Below, in pieces: positions 44,644 through 53,408 of a DNA stretch of 64,000 nucleotides; the stretch's first letter is position 1, and every line of letters starts with the position of its first letter. The translations under genes and the position numbers were made by a program. Source of the DNA: Schaalia dentiphila ATCC 17982 (GTDB taxonomy: Bacteria > Actinomycetota > Actinomycetes > Actinomycetales > Actinomycetaceae); contig NZ_DS264586.1 of NCBI RefSeq assembly GCF_000154225.1, forward strand, positions 1,642,527-1,706,526, read 5' to 3'. Below the pieces are notes generated by a model that did no database searches, had not been told where the DNA came from, and was given only the letters and a program-made list of their open reading frames with translations.

Positions 44644-44672
44644 AACCTAGGGGTCCGCGGGCAATCCTTCAA
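44644..44672 (-). promoter_or_regulatory. ftsZ promoter
   Basis: On the minus strand, TTGAAG (-35, 44672-44667) and TAGGTT (-10, 44649-44644) are spaced by exactly 17 bp. The predicted start near 44637 gives a leader of about 66 nt. An independent ftsZ promoter within the ftsQ-ftsZ gap is common in actinobacteria. Confidence 0.65.
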
Positions 44673-44698
44673 GCCAACACGCGGACAAAAGAAAAGGC

Positions 44699-45649
44699 TT
44701 AACTGGTCACAGGGTGATTCGGCGACGACACGTCGTAGGTGCTCGCCTGAACATTAGCCAGTAGAGTCGCCAACACCCGCGCCTTTTGCGGCGCATCTCC
44801 GCGGGTTCCCCACTTGACGGTCTGACCACCGCGCAGCGTGAAGTTCACCTGAGTTCCCGTCGACGTCACGGCCGACACCTGGGCGCGCGTCGCCTCGTCC
44901 AGCGCCCCCAGCACGGAGGCAATATCTGCCGCGCCAGTCGCCCGGTCCTCCGGGAGTGTCACGAGCGGGTAATCCCCCGCCGACGGCACCTGCTGGAAGG
45001 CGACGCCCTGATCGTCCACCAGCCAGTAGCCATCCGAGGCGGCCTCAACAGCCATGCCCGTCCGCATCGTCACCGACACGCGCAGGCTGGCAGGCCATCG
45101 ACGCGACACACTCGCCGAGCGCACCGCCACGTTCGACTCCACCGCGCGTGCCACCGCCTGCGTATTCAGGCGCGTGAGCGGAACCCCCTCGAAGGAGGCA
45201 ATTGACGAGCGCACGGAATCCGCCGTCACCAGCGTGCCGTCCTCGCCGGAAACGACGACCGCGGACGACGACAACGCGAAAACGGGCGAGAAGAACGCGC
45301 CCCACACGACTCCCACCGCGAGCGCGAGCGTCACAAATGTGAGCGCGATACGACGAGCGAGGAGAAAACGACGCGCGCGGGTGCGCTCACGCAGGCGATC
45401 CCCCAGATCCGTTGCCTCCTCGCCGCCCAGCAGGGATGCGGCATCGGCGACGGGCATGGGACGGTCCACGGTCGTGCGCGCGCGGCGGCGCTGCGTGAGC
45501 GAGGAGGAACGACGCTTCGGCTCCTGCGCGTCCTCATCCGCAGACGGGGACACGATCTCATCAAAAGACGAGGCGGCCTCCTCCACGCGCGACGACTCTT
45601 CCTCGGGGGAGCGAGCTCCTCCCGGGCGCCTCGGCGACGGTGGCCTCAT
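44699..45649 (-). CDS. ftsQ: Cell division protein FtsQ/DivIB
   Basis: Bitopic divisome protein, about 316 aa. The cytoplasmic N-terminus (1-90) is acidic with patches of arginine. One membrane helix (about 95-115: IALTFVTLALAVGVVWGAFF) is followed by a POTRA domain (about 120-190: VFALSSSAVVVSGEDGTLVTADSV...FEGVPLTRLNT) and the FtsQ beta domain, with SVSRRWPASLRVSV and DGYWLVDDQGVAF. ATG at 45649 overlaps the murC stop by ATGA. A GTG at 45667 in frame is another possible start. Confidence 0.93.
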   Translation of the reverse strand: MRPPSPRRPGGARSPEEESSRVEEAASSFDEIVSPSADEDAQEPKRRSSSLTQRRRARTTVDRPMPVADAASLLGGEEATDLGDRLRERTRARRFLLARRIALTFVTLALAVGVVWGAFFSPVFALSSSAVVVSGEDGTLVTADSVRSSIASFEGVPLTRLNTQAVARAVESNVAVRSASVSRRWPASLRVSVTMRTGMAVEAASDGYWLVDDQGVAFQQVPSAGDYPLVTLPEDRATGAADIASVLGALDEATRAQVSAVTSTGTQVNFTLRGGQTVKWGTRGDAPQKARVLATLLANVQASTYDVSSPNHPVTS

Positions 45650-47037
45650 GCCTCCATCCGCTTCCACTCATCGAGTACGTCGGACGCACAGCGAGTGATC
45701 GATCCAGCGCCCATCGTCAGGCACACGCCGCCCTCGGGGGTCAGCGAAGCGGCCAGGCGGGCGGCCTCGTGCATGTCCTCGACGTAGAACGCACCCTCAA
45801 TGCGCGACGAAATGAGGGACGAGTCGACTCCCGGCTCGGGATCCTCCCGGGCGCCGTAGATGCCGGCGAGCACGACGTGGTCCGCGCCCGACAGCGCCTG
45901 GGCGAAACGCTCCGCGAAGATACGCGTGCGCGAGTAGAGGTGCGGCTGGAACACGACGGTCACATCACCCTCACCTGCCACGACATGCGCCTCGCGGATC
46001 GCGGCCTCCACCTCCGTCGGGTGGTGGGCGTAGTCATCGAACAGGCGACGCGAGCCGACCTGGCCGCGCGCCTCGAACCGACGTGCCGCGCCGGTAAACT
46101 CGCCCAGGCCATCCGCAATCGCCTGAGGCGACAAGCCGCATTCGATGCCTGCCACCCACGCGGCAGCCGCATTGAGCACGTTGTGCTCACCGGGGACGCT
46201 CAGCGCCAGCGACGCGCTGAGTTCGCCCCACGTCAGCGACGCGCCAGCCCCGTGCGCTTCCACGCGCACGTCAGCGATCACCACGTCGGGGGTGCACAGC
46301 GAACGCTCGCGGCGACCGTAGGTAACGACTCGCAGCCCTTCGGCGCGCGCCGATTGCGCCAGCCGAACAGCACCCTCGTCCTCGGCGCAGGTCACCAGCA
46401 GGCCCCCGGGGACCATGCGGCGCGCGAACTCGACGAAAATCCCCTCGAACTCCTCGCGGGAGTGGTACCGATCCAGGTGATCGGGCTCGACGTTGGTGAC
46501 GATCTCGATCGCCGGGGTGTAGTTCAGGAACGATCCGTCCGACTCATCGGCCTCGGCGACGAACACGTCCCCACCGCCCAGGTGTGCGCCGGTACCCAGC
46601 TGGGGCAGCACTCCGCCCACGGCCACCGACGGGTCCAGCCCGCAGGCCGACAGGCCGATCGCGAGCATGCCCGACGTCGTCGTCTTCCCGTGCGCGCCGG
46701 CGACGCCGACAAAGCGCATGCCCGAGGCCGCGAGAGCAAGAGCCTGCGAGCGGTGAATGACGCGCTGGCCGCGCTCGTGCGCAATCGCCAGCTCCGGGTT
46801 GTCCTCGCGGATAGCAGTCGAGACCACGACCACGGAGCTCGGGTCCACGTGCGAGGCCTCGTGCCCGACGAAAGCGCGAACGCCCACCGAGCGCAGGTGC
46901 TCGAGAACGGCGGATTCCTCTCGGTCAGAGCCTTCGACCGTGGCGCCCCGAGAAGCCAGCAGCTCAGCGACGACACTCATGCCCGCGCCGCCGATACCAA
47001 TCAGATGGAAACGATCCTGCAGCGTCGGCTCACTCAT
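45646..47037 (-). CDS. murC: UDP-N-acetylmuramate--L-alanine ligase
   Basis: MurC adds the first L-alanine to UDP-MurNAc, using ATP. 463 aa, normal. N-terminal Rossmann motif HLIGIGGAGMSVVAELL (11-27), ATP-binding GAHGKTTT at 114-121, substrate-region EADESDGSFL, then the central and C-terminal Mur ligase domains (EPDHLDRYHS, DDYAHHPTEV, QPHLYSRT). ATG at 47037 has GGAGG and lies 8 nt inside the end of murG. It overlaps ftsQ by ATGA. Confidence 0.97.
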   Translation of the reverse strand: MSEPTLQDRFHLIGIGGAGMSVVAELLASRGATVEGSDREESAVLEHLRSVGVRAFVGHEASHVDPSSVVVVSTAIREDNPELAIAHERGQRVIHRSQALALAASGMRFVGVAGAHGKTTTSGMLAIGLSACGLDPSVAVGGVLPQLGTGAHLGGGDVFVAEADESDGSFLNYTPAIEIVTNVEPDHLDRYHSREEFEGIFVEFARRMVPGGLLVTCAEDEGAVRLAQSARAEGLRVVTYGRRERSLCTPDVVIADVRVEAHGAGASLTWGELSASLALSVPGEHNVLNAAAAWVAGIECGLSPQAIADGLGEFTGAARRFEARGQVGSRRLFDDYAHHPTEVEAAIREAHVVAGEGDVTVVFQPHLYSRTRIFAERFAQALSGADHVVLAGIYGAREDPEPGVDSSLISSRIEGAFYVEDMHEAARLAASLTPEGGVCLTMGAGSITRCASDVLDEWKRMEA

Positions 47038-48151
47038 GGCAGGCCTCCTTCACCTGTTCCAAAGCCAGATCCGCCAGCGCACGGGCAGCCCCCGCGCGGC
47101 CCAGCGACTGGGATGCGGCCGCCATGTCCGCCAGGCGGGTCGAGCCCAGCAGAGGGAAGACGTTACGGCGCACGAAGTCGGCCGTGAAGTCCTTGTCGTC
47201 AACGAGCTGGGCTCCGCCGGCGGCCACGTGGTCCGCCGCGTTCAGACGCTGCTCACCGTTACCAATCGGCAGCGGCACGTAGATGCAGGGCAGGCCCAGG
47301 GCCTCCATCTCGGCCACTGTTCCCGCCCCCGACCGACACACGACGAGGTCCGCGACGGCCAGCGCGTCCTCCATCGTCGTCAAGTAATCAATGACGTGCC
47401 AACGATCCGACAGACCTGCTGCCTCAACGGCGGCGCGCACGGGCTCATCCTTGCCCCGGCCGGTCAGGTGCACAACCTGGGCATGCTCCGGAAGCGCATC
47501 GGCGGCAGCGGTCACCGACTCGTTGACATGCAGAGCACCCAGGGAGCCGCCCGTCACCAGCAGCGTCGGCGCATCCGCATTGATGCCGAGACGCTCGGCT
47601 GCCTCGCGGCGCGCCTGGGCAGCACCCTCAGCGTCTGCGCGGCGGTCCGCAAGCTCGGCGATCGCCGCACGCAGGGGTAGGCCGGTCACGACCGTGTGAC
47701 CGTTGCGCGCCTTCAGCGGAGAGGAAGGGAACGTCAGAGCGACGACCGCTGCGTTGCGCGCGCCCACCTTGTTCGCCAGGCCGGGTCGCGCGTTCTGCTC
47801 GTGAACGACGATAGGCACGCCCACGCGCTTCGCCGCAATGTACGCGGGCGTCGACACGTAGCCACCAAAACCAACGAGCACATCAGCGCCTTGAAGCGCC
47901 TGAGCGCAGCGCTTCACGGCGTCCGCGAAACGACTGGGAAGAGTGAAGAACGCCAGGGAGGGACGCCTCGGCAATGGAACGCGGGGAATCTCTACGAGCG
48001 GGAATCCTGCGGCGGGAACCAGATCCGCCTCCAAACCAGCCTTCGTCCCCAGGACAACAACCTCAGCTCCACTCTCGCGCAGCTGCGCCGCCGTCGCCAG
48101 CAGAGGATTCACGTGACCGGCGGTGCCGCCGCCAGCCATCACAACCTTGAC
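47030..48151 (-). CDS. murG: Lipid II synthase (UDP-GlcNAc transferase) MurG
   Basis: MurG transfers GlcNAc to lipid I, forming lipid II at the inner membrane face. 373 aa, GT28 family. The N-terminal G-loop GGGTAGHVNPL is at about 8-18, with the second G-loop GFGGYVSTPAYIAA near 98-111. The C-terminal donor site shows CRSGAGTVAEMEALGLPCIYVPLP. ATG at 48151 follows AAAGGAG; an upstream in-frame start at 48184 has no support. It is 75 nt downstream of ftsW. Confidence 0.97.
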   Translation of the reverse strand, partial: VKVVMAGGGTAGHVNPLLATAAQLRESGAEVVVLGTKAGLEADLVPAAGFPLVEIPRVPLPRRPSLAFFTLPSRFADAVKRCAQALQGADVLVGFGGYVSTPAYIAAKRVGVPIVVHEQNARPGLANKVGARNAAVVALTFPSSPLKARNGHTVVTGLPLRAAIAELADRRADAEGAAQARREAAERLGINADAPTLLVTGGSLGALHVNESVTAAADALPEHAQVVHLTGRGKDEPVRAAVEAAGLSDRWHVIDYLTTMEDALAVADLVVCRSGAGTVAEMEALGLPCIYVPLPIGNGEQRLNAADHVAAGGAQLVDDKDFTADFVRRNVFPLLGSTRLADMAAASQSLGRAGAARALADLALEQVKEACHE

Positions 48152-48226
48152 CATATGCGTCTCCTTTACGCGTGTGCGTGACACCAGTGTAGCGAGCCGC
48201 GCAGGCCAGCAGGTGCCTCGGGCACC

Positions 48227-49483
48227 TCAGCGCGCCGAGCGACGGCGAGGGGCGAGGCGCGGATCACGCCCAGCCGAGGCCTCGTCGGGGCGGCCGATCA
48301 TCCAAATACCCGCGCGTGCTCGAGCAAACGAAGCAACGACGGCAATCGCGGTGATCGTAAACAGGAACGACGAACCGCCGTAGGACACGAGCGGCAGAGG
48401 CACGCCGATAACCGGTCCCAGTCCCGTCACGGACAGGACGTTGATGACCGTCTGGATGCCGATCCACGAAGCCACGCCCGAGGACACGATCGTCACGAAC
48501 AGATCCGAAGATTCGCGCGCCACGCGGAACATGCCCCAGATCAGCAGGCCCAGGCACAAGAGCACGCCAAGGGTGCCGAGCAGGCCAAATTCCTCGCCGA
48601 CGATCGCAAAAATGAAGTCCGTGTGCGCGGCCTGCAGGTAGTTCCACTTCTCGCGCGAGGCTCCCGGCCCGAGGCCGGTCAGGCCACCCGAGCCCAGCGC
48701 CCACAGAGAGTGGTCAATCTGTTCGGGAGCAGACTCATCCGGCCCCTTCGACGTGCCCGGGAGAATCGCCAGGATACGGCGGATACGCGTCGGGTTCGAC
48801 AACACGAGCAGCACCATCGTCGGGACGGCGAGCACGACGAGGCCACCGAACCAGCGCTTGGGCAGACCAGCCACCCACATCGCTCCCAGCGCGCCGACAG
48901 CCACAACCATCGCCGTGCCCATATCTCGGCCCAGCATGACCGCGCCAAGCGCCGTCAGAATCGGCAGGCCGACGGCCAGACTCATCGCCTTCCAATCACC
49001 GCGCTTCGACGCCGACTTCGAGACCATAAAAGCCAGGAACACGATGAGCGCAAGCTTGAGGAACTCGGAGGGCTGGGCCATGATCGGACCCACCTTCACC
49101 CAGTTCGCATTACCACCCTCCGAGCGTCCCAGAGGGCTGAGAACCAGGGATTGGAAGCCCAGTGCGCCCACGAACATGACGGGGGCCAGGTGCATCAGCC
49201 ACCGTTGAGGCACGAGGAGGACAATCGTCGCAATTACGAGCGACACGAGGATGATGATCAGCGGGCGAGCGTAGGCCGTGTAGGGGTTCTCCCCCTGCGC
49301 GATCGCCGTCACAGTCTGCGCCGAGAAGCCCATGATGAGACCGAACACCGACAGCAGCAGAGCCGGCACGATGACGAGGTAGTACGTCAACGCCGGATCA
49401 TCCTTGCGTTCCTGCCCCGACCCGAATCGGATGCGAGGCAGCGTGATCGTCGGAATGTGCCAGCCGCGCTTATTCGTCGCCAC
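48227..49483 (-). CDS. ftsW: Lipid II polymerase FtsW (SEDS family)
   Basis: SEDS glycosyltransferase of the septum. 418 aa with about ten membrane helices. Family motifs: EGGNANWVKVGPIMAQPSEFLKLALIVFLA, LGRDMGTAMV, LWALGSGGLTGLGPGASREKWNYLQAAHTDFIFAIVGEEFG and the C-terminal GVPLPLVSYGGSS. GTG at 49483, preceded by GGGAG, is chosen; it overlaps the murD end by 14 nt. The next sequence upstream in frame is antisense-free but not FtsW-like. The C-terminal tail is basic. Confidence 0.95.
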   Translation of the reverse strand: MATNKRGWHIPTITLPRIRFGSGQERKDDPALTYYLVIVPALLLSVFGLIMGFSAQTVTAIAQGENPYTAYARPLIIILVSLVIATIVLLVPQRWLMHLAPVMFVGALGFQSLVLSPLGRSEGGNANWVKVGPIMAQPSEFLKLALIVFLAFMVSKSASKRGDWKAMSLAVGLPILTALGAVMLGRDMGTAMVVAVGALGAMWVAGLPKRWFGGLVVLAVPTMVLLVLSNPTRIRRILAILPGTSKGPDESAPEQIDHSLWALGSGGLTGLGPGASREKWNYLQAAHTDFIFAIVGEEFGLLGTLGVLLCLGLLIWGMFRVARESSDLFVTIVSSGVASWIGIQTVINVLSVTGLGPVIGVPLPLVSYGGSSFLFTITAIAVVASFARARAGIWMIGRPDEASAGRDPRLAPRRRSAR

Positions 49484-50915
49484 CGGCACTCCCCCACTGG
49501 GCTGCCAGGCGCGACACAGCATCGGCAAACGCGTCGCCACGCTGACCGTAGTTATCGAACTGATCCCACGACGCGCAGGCCGGGGCGAGCACGACGGTGT
49601 CGCCCGGCATGGACAGTGCCACGGCCTCATTGACGACCGAGAACATCCAGTCCTCGTGGCCATCAACCTCGACGCGGGGAACGTCCGGCGCACCGGCCTG
49701 CAGCGCTTCCACGAGAGGCGCGCGGTCCTCACCGATAACGACGACACCGCGCAGCGTCGGCTCGACCTGGCGGATCAGTTCCGTGAAGTCCTGTCCCTTC
49801 GCGTCGCCACCGACGATCCAGATCGCGCTGCGCGGCGGCAGTCCCGCGAGAGAGGCGCGCGCCGCGTGCGCATTCGTCGCCTTCGAATCGTCCACCCATG
49901 TCAGGTCCGCGGCGTGGGCGATAATCGCGCGGCGGTGTCCGGCCGGCCGGAACGCGCGCAGACCCGCCTCGACTGCCTCGGGCTCAACACCGTAGGCGCG
50001 GGCAAGAGCCGCAGCAGCCAGGGCATCCGAGACGACCGCGGCGGACGGGTGGGGGCCGTACGCCCCCGCCAAGTCAGAAATGTGCGCGAGGGCGGCAGCG
50101 TGACGCGCGCGGTCCTCCACAAATGCGCGGTCAACCAGCAGGCCCTCGACGATGCCGAACTGAGAGACACTCGGCGAGCCGAGGGTCAGCCCGATCGCGC
50201 GAGCCCCCTCCACGACGTCGGCGTTCTCCACCATCTGCTCGACGCGTCGATCGGACGCGGGGTAGACACATGCGCGGATCGTGTTCTCGTAGACGCGCGC
50301 CTTATCGGCCGCATACGCCTCCACGCTGCCATGCCAGTCCAGGTGATCAGCATCCACGTTCAGGCAGATCGACGCCAGGGGCGAGACGGTGCGTACCGTG
50401 TGCAGCTGGAAGCTGGACAGCTCCACCGCGAAGACCTCGGCGTCAGAGTCAATCGCCCGCGTAATCGGCGTCCCGATATTGCCGACCTGTTCGGCCTTGG
50501 CGCCCGCGCACCGCAGGATCTCGCCGAGCATGCCGACAGTCGTCGTCTTTCCGTTCGTGCCGGTCACGACCAGCCACGGGCGACCCGCGTGCGGGCCTTC
50601 CTCCTGCAGACGCCAGGCGAGTTCCACCTCGCCCCACACCTCGATGCCGGCGGCCTCGCAGGCCGAGAATACCGGGTGGTGTGCGGGAATACCGGGGGAG
50701 ACAACGACGAGGTCGAGGTTGGCCTCGACGATCGCGCGTGCGAGAGCCTCAGGATCATCGTCGACGTGAACATCAACGCCGGCGACGTCATCGAAGAACA
50801 GGGATTGTCCCCCACGCGCGTCGAAGGCACGCACCTGCCAGTCGCGCGCGAGCAGTGCGCCAGCGGCCCCCTGCCCGGACGTGCCCCAGCCGACGACAGC
50901 AGCGAAACGGCTCAT
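49470..50915 (-). CDS. murD: UDP-N-acetylmuramoyl-L-alanine--D-glutamate ligase
   Basis: MurD adds D-glutamate to UDP-MurNAc-L-Ala. 481 aa. ATP-binding VTGTNGKTTTVGML (117-130), NIGTPITRAI, ELSSFQL, and NVDADHLDWHG are the family blocks; the C-terminal domain has WVDDSKATNAHAARASL and LAPACASWDQFDNYGQRGDAF. ATG at 50915 overlaps the mraY stop by ATGA; a longer in-frame reading to 51014 lacks conservation. Confidence 0.97.
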   Translation of the reverse strand: MSRFAAVVGWGTSGQGAAGALLARDWQVRAFDARGGQSLFFDDVAGVDVHVDDDPEALARAIVEANLDLVVVSPGIPAHHPVFSACEAAGIEVWGEVELAWRLQEEGPHAGRPWLVVTGTNGKTTTVGMLGEILRCAGAKAEQVGNIGTPITRAIDSDAEVFAVELSSFQLHTVRTVSPLASICLNVDADHLDWHGSVEAYAADKARVYENTIRACVYPASDRRVEQMVENADVVEGARAIGLTLGSPSVSQFGIVEGLLVDRAFVEDRARHAAALAHISDLAGAYGPHPSAAVVSDALAAAALARAYGVEPEAVEAGLRAFRPAGHRRAIIAHAADLTWVDDSKATNAHAARASLAGLPPRSAIWIVGGDAKGQDFTELIRQVEPTLRGVVVIGEDRAPLVEALQAGAPDVPRVEVDGHEDWMFSVVNEAVALSMPGDTVVLAPACASWDQFDNYGQRGDAFADAVSRLAAQWGSAGGDE

Positions 50916-51997
50916 CGAAGGGACACCCACTCCGCGTAGAACATGCCCGCGCCGGCCACCGCGATGATCGCAGCGATCAGCCAGAAGCGGATAACGATCG
51001 TCACTTCCTTCCACCCGAGCAGCTCGAAGTGGTGGTGCAGCGGCGCCATGCGGAAGACGCGCTTGCCGGTGGCCTTAAAAACACCGATCTGGATGACGTC
51101 GGAGAGGACGACAGCGACGAAGAGGCCACCGACGACGATGGCAAGCAGCTGCGTCTGGGTGAGGATCGACAGGCCCGCGACAGCTCCACCGAGAGCGAGG
51201 GCACCCGTGTCACCCATGAAGATCTGAGCCGGCGAAGCATTCCACCACAGGAAGCCCGCGAGAGCACCGATCAGTGCGGCGCAGAAGATCGCCAGGTCGA
51301 GCGGGTCGCGCGTCGAGTAGCAGTTCGCCTGGTTCGCACCAAGCTGCGTACACGCCTGGATGCGCTGGAAGTAGGTGATGAACGTGTACGCGCCGAAAAC
51401 GAAGATCGAGACGCCCGCGGCCAAGCCGTCGAGGCCATCCGTCAGGTTCGTCGCGTTCGACCAGGCAGTGACGATGAGGTTGGTCCAGATGAGGTACAGG
51501 GCGATGCCCAGGCCGAGGCCTGCAAAGCCCAGGGTCATGGCCGTGGGACGCGCGAAAGAAATCGCGAGGGTGCCCGGGTATTCATCGAACTCGTTGGGTT
51601 TAATGAGCGTGCCCAGGGCAAAGAGCGAGGCCACGGCGACCTGTCCGATGATCTTGCCGGAGGGGTGCAGGCCGAGAGAACGCTGACGCATGATCTTGAT
51701 GCCGTCGTCGAGGAGGCCGATCACGCCCAGGCCGACGAACAGGAAGATCAGCAGCAAGCCGGACCACGACGGCCCGGCACCCGCGACAAGAGAGCCGATC
51801 AACCACGCGACGACCGTTGCGAGGATGATGACGACGCCACCCATCGTGGGCGTGCCGCGCTTGGTGAGGTGCTGGGTCGGCCCATCCTGGCGGATGAACT
51901 GTCCATACTGGTGCATGACCAGGAAACGGATGAGGATTGGCGTGCCCGTCACGGACAGGGCCATCGCGATAATAAACGCGGCAATAAGTCCAATCAC
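50912..51997 (-). CDS. mraY: Phospho-N-acetylmuramoyl-pentapeptide-transferase
   Basis: MraY makes lipid I from UDP-MurNAc-pentapeptide and undecaprenyl phosphate. 361 aa with about ten membrane helices. Conserved RQDGPTQHLTKRGTPTMGGVVII near residues 36-59, the catalytic-site region WSNATNLTDGLDGLA, AQIFMGDTGALALGG, and FRMAPLHHHFELLGWKE near the C-terminus. ATGA overlaps join it to murF before and murD after. Confidence 0.98.
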   Translation of the reverse strand: MIGLIAAFIIAMALSVTGTPILIRFLVMHQYGQFIRQDGPTQHLTKRGTPTMGGVVIILATVVAWLIGSLVAGAGPSWSGLLLIFLFVGLGVIGLLDDGIKIMRQRSLGLHPSGKIIGQVAVASLFALGTLIKPNEFDEYPGTLAISFARPTAMTLGFAGLGLGIALYLIWTNLIVTAWSNATNLTDGLDGLAAGVSIFVFGAYTFITYFQRIQACTQLGANQANCYSTRDPLDLAIFCAALIGALAGFLWWNASPAQIFMGDTGALALGGAVAGLSILTQTQLLAIVVGGLFVAVVLSDVIQIGVFKATGKRVFRMAPLHHHFELLGWKEVTIVIRFWLIAAIIAVAGAGMFYAEWVSLR

Positions 51998-53391
51998 CGG
52001 GTCGTTCCCTTCTCCCGCAGGATGTCAGCCACCTGCCACGATTGTGAACCGAAAGAACCCTTGACGAGGACGACTGCGCCGTCCTCGGCGTGTTCCAAGG
52101 CGAGCCGCGCGGCATCCTGCGGATCCGCGGCAACCTCGCGATTGGGCACCTCGGGGGCTCCCTCTAGATAGTAGTGGGCATCTGCGCCAAGACCAATGAG
52201 TGTGTCGACTCCCGCATCGGCAATCAACGCGCCCACCTGCTGGTGGAGCGACTGGGAGTCCTCGCCCAGCTCGAGCATCTCACCGAGAACGGCGATGCGC
52301 TGGCTGTCGCGACCAATTGAAGCGAGGGCAGCGATGCCCGCGCGCATCGAATCCAAGTTCGCGTTGTACGAGTCATCAATCAGCGTCAGGTCCGTCCCGT
52401 CAACGCGCAGCTCGTGGACGTCCATGCGGTGCGGGCTCAGCGCACGAGCGCGTGAGAGGACACTCGCCACGGTCTCAAGACCAACCCCGAGGGTGAGCGC
52501 ACCGGCGGCGGCTGCGAGCGCGTTCGCGACGTGGTGGCGACCCACGATCTTCAGCTCGACGGGGGCCTCTCCTTCGGGGGTCACCAGGGTGAAAGATGCG
52601 CGGTCGGCGCGGTCGAGGCGCACGTCGCGCGCGACGACGTCGGCACGCTCGTTGCCCGAGGCCGAGAAACGGATCACGCGTCCGGTTGCCAAAGGAGCCA
52701 TGGCCTCGACGTTCGGGTCGTCCGTATTGAGGATGACCGGACCGCCCGGGCGGGTTCCCTTGATGAGTTCGGCCTTCGCGGCCGCAACGCCCTCAAAACC
52801 ACCGAAGCCGCCCACGTGGGCGTGGCCCACGCACAGCTCGATGGCCACGTCGGGGGCGACAATGTCCGTCAGGTAGGTGATGTGGCCGGGCCCTGAAGCG
52901 CCCATCTCAAGGACGAGGTGACGCGTCGTCTCGTCGGCCAGCAGCACCGTCAGGGGCAGGCCGACCTCGTTATTGAAAGACAGCTTGGGGGCGACCGTAG
53001 GCCCGTCCTCGCTCATGATCTGGAGCAGCAGGTCCTTCGTGGTCGTCTTACCCACGGAGCCGGTCATCGCGATGACATCCAGGTCGCCGCCACTGCGCAG
53101 CTTCTCGACGTGCGCGCGGGCCAGCGATCCCAACGCCTCGGTCGAATCCTCGACGACGATCTGGGGCACGGCCTCGTCGACCTCGTGCTCGACGATGACG
53201 GCGACCGCGCCGCGCGTGGCCGCACCGGACACGAACGCATGACCGTCGGCGCTCTCACCGCGGCGCGCAACGTAGAGCGACCCTGCCTGAGCCTCGCGGG
53301 AATCCGTCACCACGGGCCCCGTCACGGGAACATCGTTCCCGACGAGGCGACCCGACACTGCCACAGCGATCCACTGGGCTGATGCCTGCAT
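51994..53391 (-). CDS. murF: UDP-MurNAc-tripeptide--D-Ala-D-Ala ligase
   Basis: MurF adds D-Ala-D-Ala to the UDP-MurNAc-tripeptide. 465 aa. The N-terminal domain has VVTDSREAQAGSLYVARRGESADGHAFV; the ATP loop is MTGSVGKTTTKDLL (109-122). The conserved NNEVGLPLTVL, LEMGASGPGHI, and the C-terminal IDDSYNANLDSMRAGIAAL and LGEMLELGEDS confirm MurF rather than MurE. It lies only 17 nt after the PBP gene. murE, which normally sits between them, is not there. Confidence 0.96.
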   Translation of the reverse strand: MQASAQWIAVAVSGRLVGNDVPVTGPVVTDSREAQAGSLYVARRGESADGHAFVSGAATRGAVAVIVEHEVDEAVPQIVVEDSTEALGSLARAHVEKLRSGGDLDVIAMTGSVGKTTTKDLLLQIMSEDGPTVAPKLSFNNEVGLPLTVLLADETTRHLVLEMGASGPGHITYLTDIVAPDVAIELCVGHAHVGGFGGFEGVAAAKAELIKGTRPGGPVILNTDDPNVEAMAPLATGRVIRFSASGNERADVVARDVRLDRADRASFTLVTPEGEAPVELKIVGRHHVANALAAAAGALTLGVGLETVASVLSRARALSPHRMDVHELRVDGTDLTLIDDSYNANLDSMRAGIAALASIGRDSQRIAVLGEMLELGEDSQSLHQQVGALIADAGVDTLIGLGADAHYYLEGAPEVPNREVAADPQDAARLALEHAEDGAVVLVKGSFGSQSWQVADILREKGTTR

Positions 53392-53408
53392 GCTTTACTC
53401 CTTCAGAC

